Part shown: piece after piece, positions 58,556-64,000 of the stretch
How the letters are laid out: each line of letters starts with the position of its first letter
Numbering within the stretch: position 1 is the stretch's first letter
Assembly: GCA_022836615.1 (NCBI GenBank)
Contig: MU405387.1
Location: forward strand, 1 to 64,000
Reading direction: 5' to 3'
DNA from: Annulohypoxylon bovei var. microspora
Taxonomy: Eukaryota; Ascomycota; Sordariomycetes; Xylariales; Hypoxylaceae
Length of the DNA: 64,000 bases
The notes under the pieces: generated by a model
What the model was told of the DNA's origin: nothing
The model's database searches: none
The model's input: the letters and a program-made list of their open reading frames with translations, nothing else
Translations under genes and position numbers: made by a program

Positions 58556-59835
58556 ATGGCCTCGGCACAGATGGAAGAGCGTTATCTCAAGCTCAGCGTC
58601 ACGAGTAGGTTGAAGGACCGGACTCTCCCCGCCATTATCCCTTGTATAGCGCTTTCCTTCATCGCGTTGGCGATGCGTCTCGCTTCTAGGTTCATCAAAA
58701 GGTCCAACTTTCTTATAAGTGACTACCTCGCCATCGGTGGCTTCATCTGTGCATGGATTGTGTCCCTATTCGTGATAGAGGGTATGTTCTTAACTAAAAA
58801 TCAAGTGTTTTTTTATATTTTTTACTGTACAATACTGACTCCGAATTATTCCTGCAGAAGCCAGGCTTGGACACCCTCAACCATTAATTCCCTCAAACCT
58901 CCATGAGATCCTCCTGATGAGTTTCGCCTCGGGGATTCTTTATGGCGTAGGGTTTACCTTGGTCAAGTTGTCCATCATGATGCTCTACCGACAGCTCTTC
59001 CCTACACGCTTCATCCGCATTAGTACCGGAATCTTAGCCGTCTTCATCGTTATGTGGGGTCTTTCTATTGTATTTGCCACCATCCTCAGCTGCCGTCCTG
59101 TCCAAGGCTTCTGGGAAGTCAATATACCTTCCGAATGTACCAATACGAAGTGGTTCTGCGTCGGCAACGGGATACCTAACATGTTCACCGACGCGTGTCT
59201 ATTATTCCTACCTGGTATGCGGTTTTATTTCTCGATTTTAGTCCATCTAAGGGATTATAATCCCTCCAGCAACGTGACAAAGTTGTTGACCCCGATACAA
59301 GCTAAACTTCCTCAGACTATTTACATACAGAAGTGATTGCTAATCCTCGTCGTTGAAGTGCGTGAGATATGGAATCTCCAGCTCAGTTGGCGTTCCAAGG
59401 CCGGCATTAGTAGCCTCTTTATTATGGGCAGTTTTGTTATAGTTGCAAGTGGTCTACGCATCGGTTCTATGCTAGTCACTGATCCTAACAGTCTCACTTG
59501 TGTGTCTTCATCCCTGATTCAGGCAACGGTCTACGTTTTGGTTACTGACATGTTTTCCACCAGGGACCTGTGGTGATGTTCGAGTCTGGGCAAGCATCGA
59601 GATAAACGTCGCCGTTATGTGTTGTTGCTTTCCTTGTGTCCGGCCGTTTCTATCTTGGGTTGTACCCGAATCTTTTAAATGGACACGTAAAAGAAAATCG
59701 GCTGAGACGAATCCACCAATTCAGAACATGCGGTCTTTACAAATCAAGCGCACTACGGAATTTGATCTCAAGATCATTGACGCTCAAGATGACATCACAC
59801 CATTGCAGACTGTGATAATCCGGTCGGAGCGCTGA
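58556..59835 (+). CDS. Pth11/rhodopsin-type fungal integral membrane protein
   Basis: Seven-helix fungal membrane protein of the rhodopsin-like/PTH11 group, without a CFEM domain; members include putative receptors. Exons 58556-58781, 58858-59214, 59359-59499 and 59564-59835 give 331 aa; introns are 76, 144 and 64 nt. Family marks: FLISDYLAIGGFICAW, LYGVGFTLVKLSIMMLYRQLFPT, the loop CRPVQGFW with CTNTKWFCVGNGIPNMFTDACLLFLPV, WRSKAGISSLFIMGSFV and WASIEINVAVMCCCFPCVRPFL, then a charged cytosolic tail of about 60 residues. The third acceptor was chosen because it restores the family sequence LTWTCGDVRVWASIE; the unspliced frame stops early. Ligand unknown. Confidence 0.82.
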
Positions 59836-60532
59836 AAGGGAAATGCTATGTCTTCCGTTAAAATCACTGCAATAATTTTTACAAGCTGAGGTTGAAAATA
59901 GAGGCAAATGAGGCCAAGTACCTATTATATATCATATAAGGTAAAGGTCCCGGCTTTCAAGTTCTAAGCTCACCCCATCTCTGACTTAGCCTACTAGACG
60001 AAATTCCTAACGATGTGGATGGAAATAATCATCGACATTGAGGAATACAGTTTCATCATATCAAATTGAGGCTATGGAAATGTTTGATGGCAACATTTGT
60101 AAGGTTATATCAGACGTAGCAAGTATTATTTGGAAACTAAGGGGTCATGGATCATTATCAGAATAAATAATGTTTGGTATTATATCTTATTCTGAAAATT
60201 TGAACTGGGTATCAAACAGTATATTCTGTAGCGACCTTAGTGAAATAACACGAACAACCACAATCTTCTTCGGCAGGGCCTGCCATGATATCCACCATCG
60301 ATGAAGGGTGGTGGTGGGAGGTTGGTGCTGGCATTTCGAGCACCTCCTATGGTCTATCGGCTTTGAAACGTTTCTAGCCTGTCCTTGATTTTGCCCACCG
60401 CACGTCGCTTGATCGTGAGCCCTAATAGCTTCGGGAGTGTGTAATCCGAAATATGGCTAGAGTGTAAGGAACTTTAGGGGGCTGTGTGATACAGCGGCCA
60501 GTATGTGTTATACCGACAGAAGCTCGTAAAGA
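59836..60532. other. Convergent intergenic region
   Basis: 3' ends of the Pth11-like and MFS genes. No gene seen. Confidence 0.4.
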
Positions 60533-62460
60533 CTACGAGCTTCTTCGTCCATATGGCTCAAAGGGGAAGACCGCACTGACGCCCGCCATGGCTAAGAACA
60601 GCGCCGCACATATGTAGATTGGAGCCACGCTTCCAGTATTAGCAGTACTGTCTACTACAGCAGAGATGATACCCATGATACGATTGAAGCCGACAGCGAT
60701 GCCGTTTCCTGTAGCGCGATGAGCGCTTGGCAGCACTTCGGGGGTGTACTATAGTAGCGAAGGTTAGTGATATTTGCTAGGTCCGGAGAGCAATTTGGAG
60801 AATGTACTCACAGCATATAATGTTCCGTAGTAGATGTTAATACAAAATGCGATAGCGCAACTGAATCCGACATTCTGCGCCGGGGTTGAGACGGCGGTAT
60901 AGGCGAAGAAGAAAACCATGGTTATTAACGCGCCTATTACCATGGTGTACTTTCGGCCGAGGATCTTCATGTTGCACATCCACGCTGCTAGAACTGGCCC
61001 AAATATACCGGAAATATTTGTAAGCGTATAATTACGCCATGTATCGAAAGTACCAACACCGGCAGTCGCGCCACGGCTAGCAAGATACGAGCTATGATGA
61101 GATTAGATATAAGACCCAAGAAACAGAGCGCGTCTAAATATACTTAAGGAAGACGTAGAAAAGAGGATAACTATAATGGCAACAATTAGCTTATCTCTTT
61201 AAATATAAGTTCGATGAAACATACGCGAGCCCAATCAGTGTCCAGGAGAACCAGATGAGTATAGTTGAGAGACCAATCTTCCTTGTGGAGAAAAGTCCAG
61301 AGAGATGTACGAAGCTCTCAGAGAGTGAGTAGCGACTCTCGCTATGGGCGGTCCGGACCGTTCCGCAAGCCTCCAAACTTTCCAACGTAAGCGAGCACGT
61401 GCGGTTATACCTCTTTGCGATTGAATGTAGCGTTTCAACTAACTCAGCGTCTTCTCCTGTTCCTAGGCGGTATTTTGGTGTTTCTTGTAGCCGGATAACG
61501 GTGATACGCGCGATAGACATAGCGAAGACGAGGGCGCCGGAAGTATACATGACGTATCGCCAACCTTGGTTAGAATCCCTGGGACAATTGTCGACTGAAT
61601 CGCAGTTCCATTGAGACGGAACTATGCCCGAATGAGAATCACAAAAGACTAAGTTCGGATATATAGGAGAAGCTCACCTAAGAAACCCCAGCAGATGAAG
61701 CCAGTGACGGCTTGACCAATACCCCACCAACAGGCCAGGAAGGTCAATGCCCATTGCTTGTTACTAGGGAGGTACTCGAGAAAGACGGTGGTGTCTAATA
61801 TAAGATTACCACCAGCACCAAATCCGACCATAGCAGTAAAAAATCCTAGAGAACCCCAATTCGGAGCCGCTCCGGAGACGATAGTTGCCACAGAAGAAAT
61901 GAAGAGAGAGATATTGAAGGCCCAACGCCGGCCTATGATATCGGCGCTCATGCCCCAAAAGAGCGCTCCTATAAGCATTCCGACGTATGTTGAAATTGTT
62001 TGGGCATTGGCGTAGCCGACTTCTCCAAACTCCTTAAAGGCTGGACCTGCTATGTTGCTCTGTAATAAGAGGACCAGGGAATCGACAGCATATCTACGAA
62101 GTCGCATGAGGTCGCGTGAGTATTCAATAATTTCTTAGAATTGAGCGAAGTTCTTACCCAAACCCGTTCAAGACAAATAGTTTCCAATGGTAGTTAGTCC
62201 AACCAATTTCATCAATCGCCTAGCATGTATGTGTTAACAAGTTGGCCATGAGCTATCACGGACGTTCATGAAATCAGTCTCACGTTATTGACAAGATGCA
62301 TTTTCGCATTGAGCGCCGGGTCCAAATCCTGAAGACCTAGAACCTCCTCGCCCTCGCCCTCGCCTAAGGAGGATTGGACATCTTCGCCTATTCCAACGTC
62401 CCTTTCGAAGAAACCGGGGTCCTTTTGTCCCTTGTCCATTGCCTTTTCCTCTGTTGCCAT
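60533..62460 (-). CDS. MFS transporter, SV2/sugar-transporter type, seven exons
   Basis: Plasma-membrane solute transporter of 524 aa with about 12 helices. Exons 62460-62284, 62219-62158, 62093-61678, 61621-61225, 61170-61144, 61091-60812 and 60748-60533; all phases agree. Family marks: IGWTNYHWKLFVLNGFGYAVDSL, the loop-2 motif GMSADIIGRRWAF, GFGAGGNLILDTTVFLEYLP, WALTFLACWWGIGQAVTG, LQETPKYRL and YTPEVLPSAHRATGNGIA. Exon 5 is a 27-nt micro-exon coding YPLFYVFL; its downstream join gives FLNSYLASRGA, where relatives usually have Pro instead of Asn. The long hydrophilic N-terminus (about 75 residues) is typical. Substrate unknown (sugars, carboxylates or aromatic acids in relatives). A polypurine tract lies about 165 bp upstream. 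Confidence 0.87.
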
Positions 62461-62623
62461 TTTTCAAACTGAGCGGTGGAATCGTGGCGTTTTTCTTTAG
62501 AGTAGGGCGACGGACCGCTTGATATCTGGGTAGATATACACGGAGGTGGATGCAGTAGGTGAGGTACAGATAGGTATGCCAGGATGATGTTTAATTAATA
62601 GGAAACTAATAAATGACAAGAGT

Positions 62624-62669
62624 GAAAAAAAAAGAAAAAAGAAGAAAAAAGAAAAAAAGAAAAAGAAAA
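62624..62669. repeat. 46-nt polypurine (A/G) tract
   Basis: Unbroken purine run of mostly A with single G residues; on the coding strand of the MFS gene it is a T/C tract about 165-210 bp before the ATG. Such pyrimidine tracts are common in fungal promoters. Confidence 0.7.
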
Positions 62670-63280
62670 CTCAAAATCGACAAGACTTATCAGAATCCTT
62701 GAACATTTGAAGTTGTAAACGGGGAGATCCGCCAAACAACTGATAATAACTAAGAACTACGTAATGGCTATATCGAGTCGATCTAGTCAAATAAAGACTC
62801 GCTCTTCCCAAGAGATAAGAGTCAAGGATTCCTGGCTGGGTAGGTGCTAGGGACCTACTTGTATATAGGTATGTATGTAAGGATGGTCTCTAGGGTTAAA
62901 GCTTGATAAAGACTGCAGGCGCGGCGCGCACGAAATACCTAGGCATGTATTCTTGCCATCTTGGTTAGAGATGTAAGATAGAGAATACCCTCGTGCTAAT
63001 CCTCGTGTTACATAAGGTCCATGTTGATAGGTTAGTTCCGGGTCAGATCTCTCTCTAACCCCACGCCACACGGATTGGCGGTGCAGATGTCTTAATCCTA
63101 GACCGATACTATGTATGTATGTAGGAATTGGCCACTCCTGCAATTTGCCGTCTGTGGCTTTCTGATTTTTTTCAGATGTTAAAAGTACCGATTCAAAGCT
63201 GGGTTGAAAAGACTGCGATATCATAGATTAAAGAGAAAGAAAGAAACCCTCTAATAGTTATCGGAATAAAGCGTAACTTG

Positions 63281-63351
63281 GGACCTCGGCGGATTTGATC
63301 TGCCGCTTATTAGTGGCTCTAATCTCGTAGCACAGACCACGAGATAAGTCC
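63281..63351 (-). ncRNA. Degenerate tRNA-like cloverleaf
   Basis: Read on the minus strand, 71 nt can fold into four arms: acceptor GGACTTA with GAGGTCC (6 of 7 allowing G-U), D-arm TCTCGT with ACGAGA, anticodon-arm ATTAG with CTAAT, and T-arm GGCAG-ATCAAAT-CCGCC. The last contains GATCAAATC, which fits the B-box rule GWTCRANNC. The anticodon loop lacks U33 and the A box is poor, so this is not a normal tRNA. It may be a tRNA pseudogene or a tRNA-derived repeat relic. Confidence 0.3.
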
Positions 63352-64000
63352 GAGACCGTCTCGCTACACAAATGACACACTGTACAGAAGAAACAATGAT
63401 CTCATAGTTACAATGTAATAAGCACAAAGCAGGAAGGTTAAAATCTTTATCCTATTGTTATTTTTATAGGTACCTACCGTTATTTTGTTCTTAATTTCAT
63501 AACTTTATTGGATCTCACATATCAGCCGTATATCTCGTGTTATCTTACCTAGACTTCGGAACCCAAGTCCTTGGGTCTATTCATTAAAGTGGAAACCTCC
63601 GCACATGTAGCCATATGGCCGGGTCTGGCAGCTCAGATACAACGGTCCAATGAACATAACCAATTTCTGCACGTTTCGAGGCCACAGGTCTACTCTCCAA
63701 GGTATCCGTCGGAAGATATTTTTCGCCAGCCTGCTCCGTTCAATGGATCGTCGAGCTGGAGTACCATCAGCCAAGATATTAGCACTCTTCTCATTAGAGT
63801 TGTATCCAATCATGAATTTGATGATTACTTCCGGCTTGCCCCTCCCGTGCTACCTACCGCGTCGCGTCCAGTGATGCCAGCACATGGTGAACATATCCTA
63901 ACATGTCAATATTTAAGCACTGCGGGAAAGAGTATATAAGAAAGCCGTGTCCATGTTTTATTTAAGCGAATGACAAGGGAGACGGCCATCACACAGCTAC

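Larger units (their letters stand above)
62461..64000. other. Right end, gene-free
   Basis: Apart from the polypurine tract and a tRNA-like cloverleaf at 63281-63351, no supported gene. The 122-codon frame at 63571-63939 starts at TTG and has no family marks. Confidence 0.4.

Noticed and set aside
63571..63939. 122-codon frame at the right end
   Set aside because: Starts at TTG and has a competing frame on the other strand; no family marks.

Overview
The window looks like nuclear DNA of a filamentous ascomycete (Pezizomycotina, probably Sordariomycetes; the class is an inference). The evidence is short 50-110 nt introns with GTATGT/GTAAGT donors and CTAAC-type branch sites, fungal-specific families (HET domain, hydrophobin, Pth11/rhodopsin-type membrane protein, fungal siderophore genes, FWD-1-type F-box/WD40), and C-poor AT-rich blocks of the kind left by repeat-induced point mutation (RIP). 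Gene models below were built by joining open frames across introns read directly from the sequence. In every model given as intact, the joined length is a whole number of codons and the intron phases agree.

Region 1 (1-7.7 kb): an AT-rich, RIP-like end; a complete four-exon cytochrome P450; an XPG/Yen1-type nuclease whose frame is broken at least once; and a six-exon POT/PTR2 oligopeptide transporter.

Region 2 (8.6-20.9 kb): a low-complexity protein carrying a 39-bp coding minisatellite, Mediator subunit Med18, an NAD-dependent reductase/epimerase, a siderophore-iron MFS transporter, the mitochondrial ribosomal protein Mrp10 (mS37, twin CX9C) and a small secreted protein.

Region 3 (21.1-22.3 kb): a 1,170-bp palindromic element with long terminal inverted repeats and a 9-bp target-site duplication. 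It looks like a RIP-eroded non-autonomous Mutator-like (foldback) transposon.

Region 4 (23.4-34.8 kb): conserved core genes: the Cdc42 exchange factor Cdc24, an FWD-1-like F-box/WD40 SCF receptor with a frame-preserving candidate intron, and the ESCRT-III protein Vps60.

Region 5 (34.8-47.2 kb): a 5.3-kb gene-poor stretch, an atypical small hydrophobin with a clear TATA box, a dynamin/Mx-like GTPase, a HET-domain protein and a possible 91-aa membrane protein.

Region 6 (49-62.5 kb): the mitochondrial calcium uniporter MCU, argininosuccinate lyase, a SidF/SidL-type hydroxyornithine acyltransferase, an NmrA-like oxidoreductase, a Pth11-type membrane protein and a seven-exon MFS transporter with a 27-nt micro-exon.

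Themes: two genes for hydroxamate siderophores (synthesis at 53.7 kb, uptake at 15.2-17.1 kb) lie about 37 kb apart, both with GATA-type candidate sites upstream. Mitochondrial functions (Mrp10, MCU) and arginine/ornithine metabolism (ARG4) are also present. No operons, CRISPR arrays, rRNA genes or convincing intact tRNA genes were seen; one degenerate tRNA-like cloverleaf is reported near the right end.
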